A stretch of DNA of 12,497 nucleotides from Lentisphaeria bacterium UBA1791 (GCA_002314455.1 DCFZ01000038.1:1-12497); one strand, 5' to 3'. Shown: positions 5,004 through 12,389, counted from the stretch's first letter. Numbers and translations: made by a program. The notes: generated by a model not told the origin, from the letters alone.

Positions 5004-7034
5004 TCAACAGTTTTTCAGAAGAAAAAATTCACCGTAGTGCAGATCTTTCATTTCAAGGTGCAAAATGCCGTTTTGCCAATCGACGGCGATTTCGCGCTGA
5101 TCCGAAACGCGGACGATTTTCCCCGGCTTCTGCGGTACGGAAAGATCCAGTTGGACGTCCTTCAGCGGAATGACGGGAAATTCATCCTGCAAATTGACGA
5201 TCGCAACGATGAGGTCGCGATCGTTTTTCAAAACGGTGACTTCCGCCGACTCCGGCAGGTTTTTTGACGAGAGCACAAATTTCGGGAGAAATTCGGCGTA
5301 GATCATTTTCAGAAATTCAATCTGCGTAAAGTGACGTGTGGTGGCGATGTTTGCCGCCATCCAGAGCGCGCGCCCTTTGCCGAAGCAATGCAAGGTGACG
5401 GCGGGGTAGTCGCTTGCCGTCGTCGAAGGGGGATTGGAGTGGATCGAGGCGTAGTGCACCGGATCGAATGCGGGGAAATCGGGGAAGGTCAGATGGGCGC
5501 GCACTTGCGTATCCGGATGCGCCGCGACTAGCGGCACGTTGCCCTCCGCGAGCACCTTTTCGCTGCCGGTGTAGGTGATCTTGTCGGAGTATTTGCCCGT
5601 AAAGTCGATGCCGAAAACATCGGCGAGGGCGAAATTGCCGGAGGTGTTGCCGTTTTCATCGTAGAGCGACGTCGTCCCCGTGGCGATCAAAGTTCCGCCG
5701 TCGGCGACGAATTGACGCAATCTGCCGCATTCTGCGCCAGAGAGGTATGCCGCCTGCGGCACGATGATCACTTCAAGACCACTGAAATCGCGACTTTGAT
5801 CGGTCAAAACTTTCCACGGAATATGCACGCGATTGAGTGCTTCGGCGTGCCCGAGACATTCGTCGAGAACGGCATTTTTTCTGACTTGCATATTGTTGGC
5901 GCGTCCGCCGTCGAAGTTGCGGAAAATTTCACCGTTCAACCGGCGGTCGACACAGCTTGCCATCGAAAAGTAAAGCGCCGTTTCAGCCGTCAAACGCCCC
6001 GCCGGATCGGCGACCGCTTCGCGAAACGGCGTCAGTTCGCGGTTGGTTTTGCCCAGCCGCCCGTAGAAGGAGCTTTCCATCGTGCCGTCGGGGTTGATCG
6101 CGTCGATGAAAAAGTAGGCGCCGCCGTTGGCGAGCGTGGTCAGCGCGCTCAAATAGAGTTCCTCGTCCGACTTGCCGGAGGTGTGATCGTGCAAGTCGAC
6201 GCAGCGCGACGTCATGAATTCAAACGGCGGCTTCTGCGTATAGGCGTCAAACGCCTTGACCGCGAAGCGCTGTTGCGATTTACTGCCGTAAAAGTCGCCG
6301 CTGGCGTAATCCGACGCCGCCGCGATGCCGGAAGACTGCCCCAGATACCAACCGTGAAGCACCGGCGAAAACTGGTGGACGACGCTGATTTCCGGCTTGA
6401 TCGACTTGGCGAAATCGGTCATTCTTTGGGCGAATTCCGCCATCGAACGTTCGCGGAAACGCTGGAAGCGCACCCACTTGGGATCGTCCCAGTCGATCGT
6501 TTCCGGCAACGGTTCGCCGAATTTCTTTTGACACGCGTCGCAACAGCAGATCGACGGCCAAAAGGTCATATCGATAAAGAGACCGTCGACGTCGTATTGC
6601 AGAATTTCCCTGATCTGTGCGCGGTAGAAATTTTCCGCATTACGCTGGTTCGGGCAGGTGTAGTGGTATCTGCCGTCGTGGTCGATCCCGACGTTGTCGA
6701 TGATGCGCGCTTCGGGGAAGCGCCGGGCGCAGTCGTTGTGGTAATTGACCGTGTAATAGGCGATGGGCGTGATCGCTTCGGCGCGGAGCAGTTTCACGAC
6801 TTCGCCAAAAGCGTCGCGCCCTTTCAGCCCATGGTGCATGTGTCCCACTTCAGTCGGGTAGTAGCAGTTGCCGTTGTGATCGCAGGCGTAGACCATCGAG
6901 GATTCGCACTGCGCCAGCTTGACCATTTTGACATATTCCGCTGCCGAAAAGCGGCTCATGAACTCGGCTTTTTCGTCGGTGATGTGGTTGTCAACCAGCA
7001 GACGGGAAAAACAATGTGATAAACGTTTTGCCAT
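5004..7034 (-). CDS. GHL6/GH42-like glycosidase with beta-galactosidase trimerisation-type domain
   Basis: The 676-residue product lacks a signal peptide and is probably cytoplasmic. Residues 11-21 (RLLVDNHITDE), 45-63 (SSMVYACDHNGNCYYPTEV), 88-98 (ITPIAYYTVNY) and 151-160 (GLFIDMTFWP) match the hypothetical glycosyl hydrolase 6 (GHL6) TIM barrel seen in fucosidase-like and GH42-like proteins. Asp155 at the end of a barrel strand is a candidate active-site residue. A cysteine cluster ICCCDACQKKFG (162-173) may bind a metal or form the usual loop of this family. Residues 395-580 resemble the GATase-like trimerisation domain of GH42 beta-galactosidases (EVIIVPQAAYLS, FVADGGTLIATG), and a small beta domain closes the protein. 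The start is supported by the family-typical N-terminus; no strong Shine-Dalgarno is visible. It is divergent from the AraC gene, whose promoter it overlaps, so it is a likely target. It probably hydrolyses an imported oligosaccharide; specificity is unknown. Confidence 0.85.
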   Translation of the reverse strand: MAKRLSHCFSRLLVDNHITDEKAEFMSRFSAAEYVKMVKLAQCESSMVYACDHNGNCYYPTEVGHMHHGLKGRDAFGEVVKLLRAEAITPIAYYTVNYHNDCARRFPEARIIDNVGIDHDGRYHYTCPNQRNAENFYRAQIREILQYDVDGLFIDMTFWPSICCCDACQKKFGEPLPETIDWDDPKWVRFQRFRERSMAEFAQRMTDFAKSIKPEISVVHQFSPVLHGWYLGQSSGIAAASDYASGDFYGSKSQQRFAVKAFDAYTQKPPFEFMTSRCVDLHDHTSGKSDEELYLSALTTLANGGAYFFIDAINPDGTMESSFYGRLGKTNRELTPFREAVADPAGRLTAETALYFSMASCVDRRLNGEIFRNFDGGRANNMQVRKNAVLDECLGHAEALNRVHIPWKVLTDQSRDFSGLEVIIVPQAAYLSGAECGRLRQFVADGGTLIATGTTSLYDENGNTSGNFALADVFGIDFTGKYSDKITYTGSEKVLAEGNVPLVAAHPDTQVRAHLTFPDFPAFDPVHYASIHSNPPSTTASDYPAVTLHCFGKGRALWMAANIATTRHFTQIEFLKMIYAEFLPKFVLSSKNLPESAEVTVLKNDRDLIVAIVNLQDEFPVIPLKDVQLDLSVPQKPGKIVRVSDQREIAVDWQNGILHLEMKDLHYGEFFLLKNC

Positions 7035-7064
7035 TTTTTAGCACTTTTTATTCTTGACGATGAT

Positions 7065-7092
7065 TTGAAATTGGTTTGACTTCAACTATATT
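7065..7092 (+). promoter_or_regulatory. Promoter of the AraC-family regulator gene
   Basis: TTGAAA at 7065-7070 and TATATT at 7087-7092 are 16 bases apart. The predicted start is near 7099, about 50 bases before the ATG at 7149. The -10 shares bases with the divergent TATAAT, so the two promoters probably compete for RNA polymerase. Confidence 0.5.
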
Positions 7093-7117
7093 ATACAGGA
7101 ACTTTACCGAAAAGCAA
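7090..7117 (-). promoter_or_regulatory. Promoter of the GHL6 glycosidase gene
   Basis: On the minus strand TTGCTT (7117-7112) and a perfect TATAAT (7095-7090) are separated by 16 bases. The start would lie near 7083 and give a leader of about 50 bases. Its -10 overlaps by three bases the -10 of the oppositely directed AraC promoter. An AraC-site-like half repeat at 7110-7122 covers its -35. Confidence 0.6.
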
Positions 7118-7148
7118 TATCACGATTGCGACATTTATAGCACAGATC

Positions 7149-8069
7149 ATGCATAACAAGCATCAAACCTCCTTTCAGCCGTCGTCCGTCGCCGTTTTTC
7201 ACGGGAAGTGGCAACCGGGGCACGTTGAAGCCAACCGCCGCATCTACGATTTCGAGCTCGTTTACTTTGTCCGCGGGGTGACCAAGGTCATCACGCCCGA
7301 CGCCGTTTTCTACTGCGGAGCGGGGCGTGCGATCATCATTCCGCCCGATCTTGTACATTGTTCGGTTGCCGTCGACGAGGTGGAAAGGTGGTGCATCCAC
7401 TTCGACTGGTTTTCCGACTGCCGCGGTCCTCGGGGCGCTTCGGACGTTTTTGTCTATACCCAAGGTCAAAACCGTTTCAAGACCGAGCTTTGCGCGTCGT
7501 CGCCGAAAGAGATCGAATTTCCTTTTTCCGTTCAGGCGGATGCAACGCTTTTTCCATTGATCCGCACCTATTTTCTCGCGACGCAGGCGTGCAAAAATCC
7601 GCTGATCCGGCAGGGCGTGTTGTCGCAGATACTGGGCAAGGTGCTCGAGATGAAAAGCGGCATCGCCCGCGCTGCCGCCGTCAATCACCTCGCGCTCGCC
7701 GCCAAAAACAAGGTGGATGAAAAGTGCCGCGACTTTCATCTGACCGTCGGCGAGATCGCGCGCGAAATGCACGTTTCCGCCAATCATCTGTCGCGATTGT
7801 TTCATCGGCAGTTCGGGTGCTCCGTCACCGAATACGTCGCCCGGCAACGCATGACGCACATTGAGGAACTGCTTGCAGACTATACGCTCAGCATTTCCGA
7901 AATCGCCGAAAAGTGCGGATTTTCCGGCGCCAACTACTTCTGCCGCTTTTTCCGCCGTCAGACGGGCGTTTCCCCCGGCGTTTTCCGCCGGCAAAAGGCG
8001 CCGGCGGTTCGGCAAGGCGCATCGGGAATCGGAAAAATCGCAAGATTGGACGATAAAAAGCAAGATTAG
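7149..8069 (+). CDS. AraC-family transcriptional regulator (cupin sensor + HTH)
   Basis: The 306-residue product has the usual AraC/XylS length. Residues about 15-90 form the cupin-like sensor (FELVYFVRGVTKVI, GRAIIIPPDLVHCS, WCIHFDWF), which would bind a sugar or related effector in the cytoplasm. Residues about 195-282 form the double helix-turn-helix: the first HTH is LTVGEIAREMHVSANHLSRL and the second is ISEIAEKCGFSGANYFCRFF, ending in the family signature FRRQTGVSPGVFR. Such cupin-sensor regulators typically activate neighbouring sugar-use genes. The gene is divergent from the GHL6 glycosidase and is followed after 76 bases by the ceramidase-like gene, making both likely targets. Its last codons contain a 20-bp-spaced direct repeat that may be its own binding site. 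No strong Shine-Dalgarno precedes the ATG, so translation may be weak, as is common for regulators. Confidence 0.92.
   Translation: MHNKHQTSFQPSSVAVFHGKWQPGHVEANRRIYDFELVYFVRGVTKVITPDAVFYCGAGRAIIIPPDLVHCSVAVDEVERWCIHFDWFSDCRGPRGASDVFVYTQGQNRFKTELCASSPKEIEFPFSVQADATLFPLIRTYFLATQACKNPLIRQGVLSQILGKVLEMKSGIARAAAVNHLALAAKNKVDEKCRDFHLTVGEIAREMHVSANHLSRLFHRQFGCSVTEYVARQRMTHIEELLADYTLSISEIAEKCGFSGANYFCRFFRRQTGVSPGVFRRQKAPAVRQGASGIGKIARLDDKKQD
8040..8067 (+). promoter_or_regulatory. Direct repeat GCAAGATT x2, possible AraC-type operator
   Basis: GCAAGATT occurs at 8040-8047 and again at 8060-8067, exactly 20 bp apart, with further matches on both sides (A-rich before, xGA after). Two direct half-sites about two helical turns apart are the usual arrangement for AraC-family regulators. 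The pair ends about 12 bp before the proposed -35 of the ceramidase-like gene, a good place for activation. It lies inside the last codons of the regulator gene, so codon content could also explain it. A similar half-site (AAAAGCAATATCA, 7110-7122) is in the divergent promoter region. Confidence 0.4.
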
Positions 8070-8076
8070 ATGGTGG

Positions 8077-8107
8077 AAATTGCGCAATTTTGAATATATA
8101 CTATAAA
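8077..8107 (+). promoter_or_regulatory. Promoter of the ceramidase-like gene with 14-bp palindrome
   Basis: AAATTGCGCAATTT at 8077-8090 is a perfect 14-bp palindrome. It contains a possible -35 (TTGCGC, 8080-8085), which is followed after 16 bases by TATAAA (8102-8107) inside the symmetric TATACTATA. The start would fall near 8114, giving a leader of about 30 bases that includes AAAGGGA at 8132-8138. A palindrome over the -35 could be an operator for a dimeric repressor, or simply AT-rich promoter sequence. Confidence 0.5.
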
Positions 8108-8145
8108 CAAAGCTTGAACGTCATCTTTATCGAAAGGGATTTTTT

Positions 8146-9510
8146 ATGAAAGCAGGATTTGCCGTTTGTGACATCACCCCGGAACTCGGAATTTACTTGA
8201 CGGGCTACGGTCGCCCGGAACGATTGGCGACCCGCGTCCACTCCCCCTTGCAGGCGTCGGTGATGTACCTCGCCGACGGCAAGACCGAAACGGCGGTTTT
8301 CGGTATGGACTGGTGCTACGTCGATCCGCAGCTTGCCAGCGAGATCAGCACCGGTATTTCCAAAGCGACCGGCGTGCCGCAAAAACATATTCTCCTTTGC
8401 TGTGCGCACACCCACTCCGCGCCGCACACTTCTTATCTTGCCGACACCTGGCGCGGCTCGATCGACAAGGAAAGAACGGGCGCGGCTTACGGCGTCAAGT
8501 GCATTCCTTTGCTTGCCGACGCGGTCAAGCGCGCAAAGGAGAGTGCGCTCGAAGTCGCCGTCGCCTTCAAGGCGGGCAAGACTGAAACCGGCATTTCCCG
8601 CCGCGGCTACCACGAAACGGGCGAGATCAATATGCTTATGGGCGATCCCGATCTGGTCTACGACAGCAATATGACGGTCGCGCACTTCATCGACGCCGAA
8701 ACGCGCAAATCCGTCGGTATTTTCGTCCACTGCAGCGCCCACAATACCGCGATGGGGATCACGACCGATATTTCCAGCGACTGGTGCGGCGTGATGAAGC
8801 ACCGCATTTCGACGCGCTATCATGTGCCCGTCGTGTTTGTCAACGGCGCGCTGGGCGACGTCGGGCCGCGCACCAACCGCTGGTTCGGCGACGAGGACTT
8901 CCGCGGCTTTTCCGGCGGTTGCGGCGACGGCGTCGACTCGGTGCTGGAAGTCGGCTACCGCGCTTCGCACGATGCGCTGGCGCTGCTCGAAGATCTGCGC
9001 GATTTCCGCACCGATCTTGAATTGAAAGTCCACCTCGGCAACATCACGCTGCCGCAGGCGATCCATATGACGGAAAGCGAAGCGCGCGCGGAACTCAAGA
9101 AGTTTGAGGATCAAGCCATTGATCTCGATCACGCCCCCGTGGAATATCAGCTTGCGGCTGCCGCGTTGGAAGCGTGGCAGCAGCCGCCGAAGCCGACGGA
9201 AACGTTTGAACACGCCATCGTCGCTTTCGGGCCGGTGGCGCTCGCGACGTTTCCGCTTGAGATCTTTTCCGTTTTCTCGTTGCGCCTGCGCCACTACGGG
9301 CCTTATGAATACACGCTGCTCTGCAGCAACGTCAACGGCTACTACAGCTATATGCCCGACCGCGGCGCGATCGCCTGCGGCGGTTATGAAGTTCTGGTGC
9401 GCCGCGTGATGCGCCCCTACGTTTTCACGCCGGACGCCGGCGACAAGATGATCGTCCAGTGCCTCGCGGAATTGCGCGAGATGCGCCCCGACGAATGCGC
9501 GGTAAAGTAA
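8146..9510 (+). CDS. Neutral/alkaline ceramidase-fold hydrolase, short cytoplasmic form
   Basis: The 454-residue product matches the N-terminal catalytic domain of neutral/alkaline non-lysosomal ceramidases (PF04734 type): DITPELGIYLTGYG at 9-22, CCAHTHSAPH at 85-94, FVHCSAHNTAMG at 193-204, SSDWCGV at 210-216 and VNGALGDVGPRTN at 232-244. His88/His90 and His199 are likely zinc ligands by family comparison. In classical ceramidases the last motif is NxGDVSP-like and bears the active-site serine; here that place is Gly240, so the mechanism or substrate may differ. There is no signal peptide and no C-terminal immunoglobulin-like domain (full ceramidases have about 650-760 residues), so it is probably an intracellular amide or ester hydrolase. 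AAAGGGA lies 7 bases before the ATG. The MFS gene follows after 43 bases, suggesting an operon. True ceramide cleavage is not established. Confidence 0.87.
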   Translation: MKAGFAVCDITPELGIYLTGYGRPERLATRVHSPLQASVMYLADGKTETAVFGMDWCYVDPQLASEISTGISKATGVPQKHILLCCAHTHSAPHTSYLADTWRGSIDKERTGAAYGVKCIPLLADAVKRAKESALEVAVAFKAGKTETGISRRGYHETGEINMLMGDPDLVYDSNMTVAHFIDAETRKSVGIFVHCSAHNTAMGITTDISSDWCGVMKHRISTRYHVPVVFVNGALGDVGPRTNRWFGDEDFRGFSGGCGDGVDSVLEVGYRASHDALALLEDLRDFRTDLELKVHLGNITLPQAIHMTESEARAELKKFEDQAIDLDHAPVEYQLAAAALEAWQQPPKPTETFEHAIVAFGPVALATFPLEIFSVFSLRLRHYGPYEYTLLCSNVNGYYSYMPDRGAIACGGYEVLVRRVMRPYVFTPDAGDKMIVQCLAELREMRPDECAVK

Positions 9511-9553
9511 GCGGCAAAAGACGTTGTCCGGGAACGGAACAGCGGGGGAAAAG

Positions 9554-10795
9554 ATGATGTGTGGCAACGCGGGAAAACGCGTCATCGTCTTTCTCCTTTG
9601 GGGCGCGTTTTTCCTTTATCAGGGGACGCGCCAGATCGTCGGCGCCGCCCTGCCGCAAATCCAGCAGAGTTTCGGCGTTGCGCCGACGGCAATCGGCTCG
9701 GTCGTGACCGTCTTTGCGTTGACTTACGGAATTTGCGTCCCGCTCGCCGGGATCGCCGCCGATCTTTTCAACCGCAGGTGGCTGATTGTGCTGGGGGTGG
9801 CGACATTCAGCATCGGCATTTTCTTTTCCGGATTCGCCTGCGGCGTCGGCGCGCTTTTGCTCACCTACGGGATTCTCGCCGGTTGCGGCGAGAGTTTCTT
9901 TTACCCGGGGATGGTCACCTTTTTGAAATCAATCAGCCGGGATTCCTTTTCGACGGCCTTCGCCATCGTTCAGGGCGGCAGTTATGCCGGCGTGATTGTC
10001 ATTTCCAGCATCGCCGGATATTTCGCCGGCGCTTCCGATCACGGATGGCGGATTCCCTTTTTGCTCTTCGGCGGAATCGGCGTCGCGTGGAGTTTGATTT
10101 TGTGGCTGACGCTCAAACCCTCGCAACCTGAAATGGAAGCGCCTCCGCCCCCCGAAAAGAGGGAAAAGGTCGCCTTTTGGGATACGTTGCGCGCGATCGT
10201 CGCCAAACCGACGGCGATCTGTGCGACGCTGGCGATGGTGATGATGCTTTACGTTGATTTCGGCTTCAAGACCTGGATGCCGGCGTTTTTGCAGAAACAT
10301 TTCGGTTGCTCCGTCGCGTACGCCGCATTCAGCATCGTGTTGTGGCATTATCTCGGCGCGTTTTTCGGCGTGCAGCTCGGGGGACGTCTGGCGGATCGCT
10401 TCGTGAAACGCGACTGCGGGATCCGCCTTGTGGTATGTCTGGCAGGACTCCTTTTCGGCGTACCTTTCATCATTGCGATGGCGTATCTCCCCAACGTGAC
10501 GCTCTGCATTGTCGCGATGACGCTTTTCGGTTTCGCCCGCGGCGTTTTTGATTCCAATATCTACGCGTCGCTCTTTGACGTGATCGACAGCCGTTTTCAC
10601 GCGTTCGCCACCGGATTGATGCTGGCGAGCGCATTCATCCTCAGTTCCGCCGCTCCCGTGGTCGTCGGATTGATGTTTGAACGCTTTTCCATGTGTTTCG
10701 GCATCGCAAGTTTAAGTTTGTTCTATCTCGCGGGGAGCGTCGTTTTGCTCATCGGCCGGCTCTTTTTCATCCGGCGCGATTATTGCGGAAAATAA
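9554..10795 (+). CDS. MFS transporter, 12 transmembrane segments predicted
   Basis: The frame is open from a TTG at 9524, but ATG 9554 (or the adjacent ATG 9557) is preferred because GGGGGA at 9544-9549 gives a suitable ribosome binding site. The product has about 413 residues, typical of MFS. Hydrophobic segments start at VIVFLLWGAFFLY and alternate with short loops. The loop-2/3 signature appears as GIAADLFNRRW in the first half and as GGRLADRFVKRD in the second, the internal duplication of MFS. A polar, proline- and charge-rich central loop (EMEAPPPPEKREK) separates the two six-helix bundles. It follows the ceramidase-like gene by 43 bases. By context it probably imports the substrate of the locus (a sugar acid, glycoside or amino sugar derivative), but the sequence does not give the substrate and export is possible. 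The inner membrane is the expected location. Confidence 0.9.
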   Translation: MMCGNAGKRVIVFLLWGAFFLYQGTRQIVGAALPQIQQSFGVAPTAIGSVVTVFALTYGICVPLAGIAADLFNRRWLIVLGVATFSIGIFFSGFACGVGALLLTYGILAGCGESFFYPGMVTFLKSISRDSFSTAFAIVQGGSYAGVIVISSIAGYFAGASDHGWRIPFLLFGGIGVAWSLILWLTLKPSQPEMEAPPPPEKREKVAFWDTLRAIVAKPTAICATLAMVMMLYVDFGFKTWMPAFLQKHFGCSVAYAAFSIVLWHYLGAFFGVQLGGRLADRFVKRDCGIRLVVCLAGLLFGVPFIIAMAYLPNVTLCIVAMTLFGFARGVFDSNIYASLFDVIDSRFHAFATGLMLASAFILSSAAPVVVGLMFERFSMCFGIASLSLFYLAGSVVLLIGRLFFIRRDYCGK

Positions 10796-10865
10796 ACGTG
10801 CAAAAGCGGTCGCTGACGCCGCCCAAACGGCGATGAAAAAACCGCCGATGCTCTGCATAAAAAGC

Positions 10866-10885
10866 AAAATCCGGCTGGATTTTTT
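10866..10885 (+). terminator. Weak terminator-like hairpin between MFS and AAC(3)-fold genes
   Basis: AAAATCC (10866-10872) and GGATTTT (10877-10883) form a 7-bp stem with a GGCT loop and run into further T residues to 10885. The stem is AT-rich, so termination is probably partial. The AAC(3)-fold gene begins 44 bases later with its own strong ribosome binding site. No convincing promoter is seen in the 134-base gap, so read-through seems likely. Confidence 0.4.
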
Positions 10886-10929
10886 GATAAATGGTGGTAC
10901 AGTAAAAAAGAAACCACTGGGGGAATACG

Positions 10930-12165
10930 ATGGATCCTTGCAAGATTTGGCTCGATGAGATCGCCGCGCTCGCTCTGCAGGCAGTACAGCAAAGCGGCGG
11001 AACGCCGGAGTTGAGAAAACTCCGCGCGGCGCGGCTCTTGCTCCGTCGCGATGTTGAATACCGCCGGTTGAAGGAAATTTCCGCTTCGGCGTGGGAATAC
11101 CGCGATTACATGGGGCGCGCCGCCAATATTTTTTCCGCCGCATTGACGCTTCTCGGCGATTCTGCCGGAATCAAGAAAAACAGCGACTCCCCCGTCTATT
11201 GCGGCGCAGCGCCTTTTGACGGCAAGCGTTCGCTCGATGAAATCGCGCTCGAGTTGTGGGCGAAACTTCCTTTTGAAATTGCGGAATCGCCGACGGCGCT
11301 CGATGACATTCGCGCGAATCTCCAAAAGCAAGCTGAAACGCTGGAAAAAGTCGAGCCTCTTGAACTTGACGAAAATGCGCTGTTTGAACAATTTTGCGCC
11401 GCGGGCATTGCCGAAAACGATGCCGTGATGGTGCACGCGAGCTTGTCGTCGCTCGGTCGCGTTTCCGGCGGCGCAAAGAGTGTGATCGCCGCCTTGCAAA
11501 GAGCGATCGGGCAGGGGGGAATTCTCGCCATGCCCGCTTTGAGCAACGTCGTCGACGATGCGTTGCGTCAGGATTTCGACCCCGCGACGACCCCGATCGT
11601 CGACTGGATCGGCGTTTTGCCGCGCACGTTTCGGCAAATGCCGGGCGTGTTGCGCAGCGCCAACCCGACGCACTCTGTTCTCGCGTGGGGGCGCGATGCC
11701 GGAAACTTCATCTTTCAACGCGATCCCTACGACTGTTTTGCGCCCGATGGCGCGTGGGCAAAACTGCGCGACCGGCACGGCAAAATTTTACTGATCGGCG
11801 AAAACGCCATTGATTCCAACACCTTTTTGCACGCGTGCGAAGCGTGGTATACGCCTTATATGGAAAGCGTCGTCGTGCGGGTGAAAAACGTCGGCAAGGT
11901 GACGGAAATCCACTACCCGGGCGGCTGTCGCGGCAACTGGTACCACCTCGGCCGCGAGGCGGAATACTTTCAAAAACTCGAACAAGACGGCGTCGTGCGC
12001 ACGGCAAAAGTCGGCAATGCCGCCGTTACGATCTTTGACGCCTTTGAACTCGATGGCGCGATGAAACGTTATCTCGCCGCCGACCCTGCCTTGCTGCTGC
12101 ACGACGAAGATTGCGGCATTTGCGCGAAATTGCGAAGCAAGATCAAACAGGAGCGCTTGGAATGA
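10930..12165 (+). CDS. AAC(3)-fold N-acetyltransferase with a large N-terminal extension
   Basis: The 411-residue product carries, from about residue 160, the aminoglycoside 3-N-acetyltransferase fold (AAC(3)/YokD): DAVMVHASLSSLGRVSGGAKSVI at 164-186, with the CoA-side HASLSSLG, GGILAMPALSN at 196-206, VLRSANPTHSVLAWG at 240-254 with His248 at the catalytic-type histidine, DCFAPDGAWAKL at 268-279 and GKILLIG...DSNTFLHACE up to residue 304. Classical members have about 260-290 residues. The first roughly 150 residues here are an additional helical region rich in Leu, Ala, Arg and Glu with no family I recognise (WEYRDYMGRAANIFSAALTLLG at 55-76 stands out). GGGGGA lies 5 bases before the ATG. 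Members are common in Lentisphaerae and Planctomycetes without any link to antibiotics, so acetylation of an amino sugar or similar metabolite is more likely than resistance. It overlaps the next gene by 4 bp (ATGA). Confidence 0.85.
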   Translation: MDPCKIWLDEIAALALQAVQQSGGTPELRKLRAARLLLRRDVEYRRLKEISASAWEYRDYMGRAANIFSAALTLLGDSAGIKKNSDSPVYCGAAPFDGKRSLDEIALELWAKLPFEIAESPTALDDIRANLQKQAETLEKVEPLELDENALFEQFCAAGIAENDAVMVHASLSSLGRVSGGAKSVIAALQRAIGQGGILAMPALSNVVDDALRQDFDPATTPIVDWIGVLPRTFRQMPGVLRSANPTHSVLAWGRDAGNFIFQRDPYDCFAPDGAWAKLRDRHGKILLIGENAIDSNTFLHACEAWYTPYMESVVVRVKNVGKVTEIHYPGGCRGNWYHLGREAEYFQKLEQDGVVRTAKVGNAAVTIFDAFELDGAMKRYLAADPALLLHDEDCGICAKLRSKIKQERLE

Positions 12166-12380
12166 AAAACCGTTGGATGTTCGTGGTTTGCTGTTGGTTT
12201 TCCGCATTTTCCGTTTGTGCGGCAAAAGTCGTTTCCGATCCGGAAAAGGTGACCGGCGTCAAACTCCATTCGCCCGGCAACGCGGTCGTCGAACTCGCCG
12301 TAACGCGCGATGACAAGTTTGCATGCGTTACGATACCGGAATTAGAGGGATGGGATGCCGTGTGGGTTGAGATCCCCTAA
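12162..12380 (+). CDS. Small secreted protein, possible head-tail fusion remnant (72 aa)
   Basis: The ATG at 12162 overlaps the TGA of the AAC(3)-fold gene (ATGA), with AGGAG 8 bases upstream, so translation is probably coupled. Residues 1-21 are a Sec signal peptide (positive MKNR, then WMFVVCCWFSAFSV, cleavage likely after CA). The remaining 51 residues contain LHSPGNAVVELAVTRDD and VTIPELEGWDAVWVEIP. The last piece looks like the final beta strands of the C-terminal beta-sandwich in large secreted glycosidases, which often end in a (V/I)PELxxWDxVxVE motif. The gene may therefore be a secreted hydrolase that lost its whole interior in frame, like the other decayed genes here. A genuine small periplasmic protein is the alternative. 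It is the last gene before the window edge. Confidence 0.6.
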   Translation: MKNRWMFVVCCWFSAFSVCAAKVVSDPEKVTGVKLHSPGNAVVELAVTRDDKFACVTIPELEGWDAVWVEIP

Positions 12381-12389
12381 AAGTCTCCT

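Noticed and set aside
5712..7019. Plus-strand frame of 435 codons opposite the GHL6 glycosidase
   Set aside because: Same effect: low-complexity shadow of the real gene, no RBS, and it runs against a well-supported family match.
7104..9585. Minus-strand frames of 327 and 494 codons opposite the AraC and ceramidase-like genes
   Set aside because: Both real genes have family motifs along their whole length; the reverse frames have none and extend through the promoter region.
10894..10920. Short inverted repeat GTGGT/ACCAC before the AAC(3)-fold gene
   Set aside because: Only five base pairs around a 14-base loop; likely chance.
10780..11778. Minus-strand frame of 332 codons opposite the AAC(3)-fold gene
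   Set aside because: A shadow frame with composition typical of antisense reading; it crosses the weak terminator and has no RBS.
10930..12165. Calling the AAC(3)-fold gene an antibiotic-resistance gene
   Set aside because: The fold is shared, but the N-terminal extension and catabolic context argue against aminoglycoside resistance, and no resistance-specific residues were identified.
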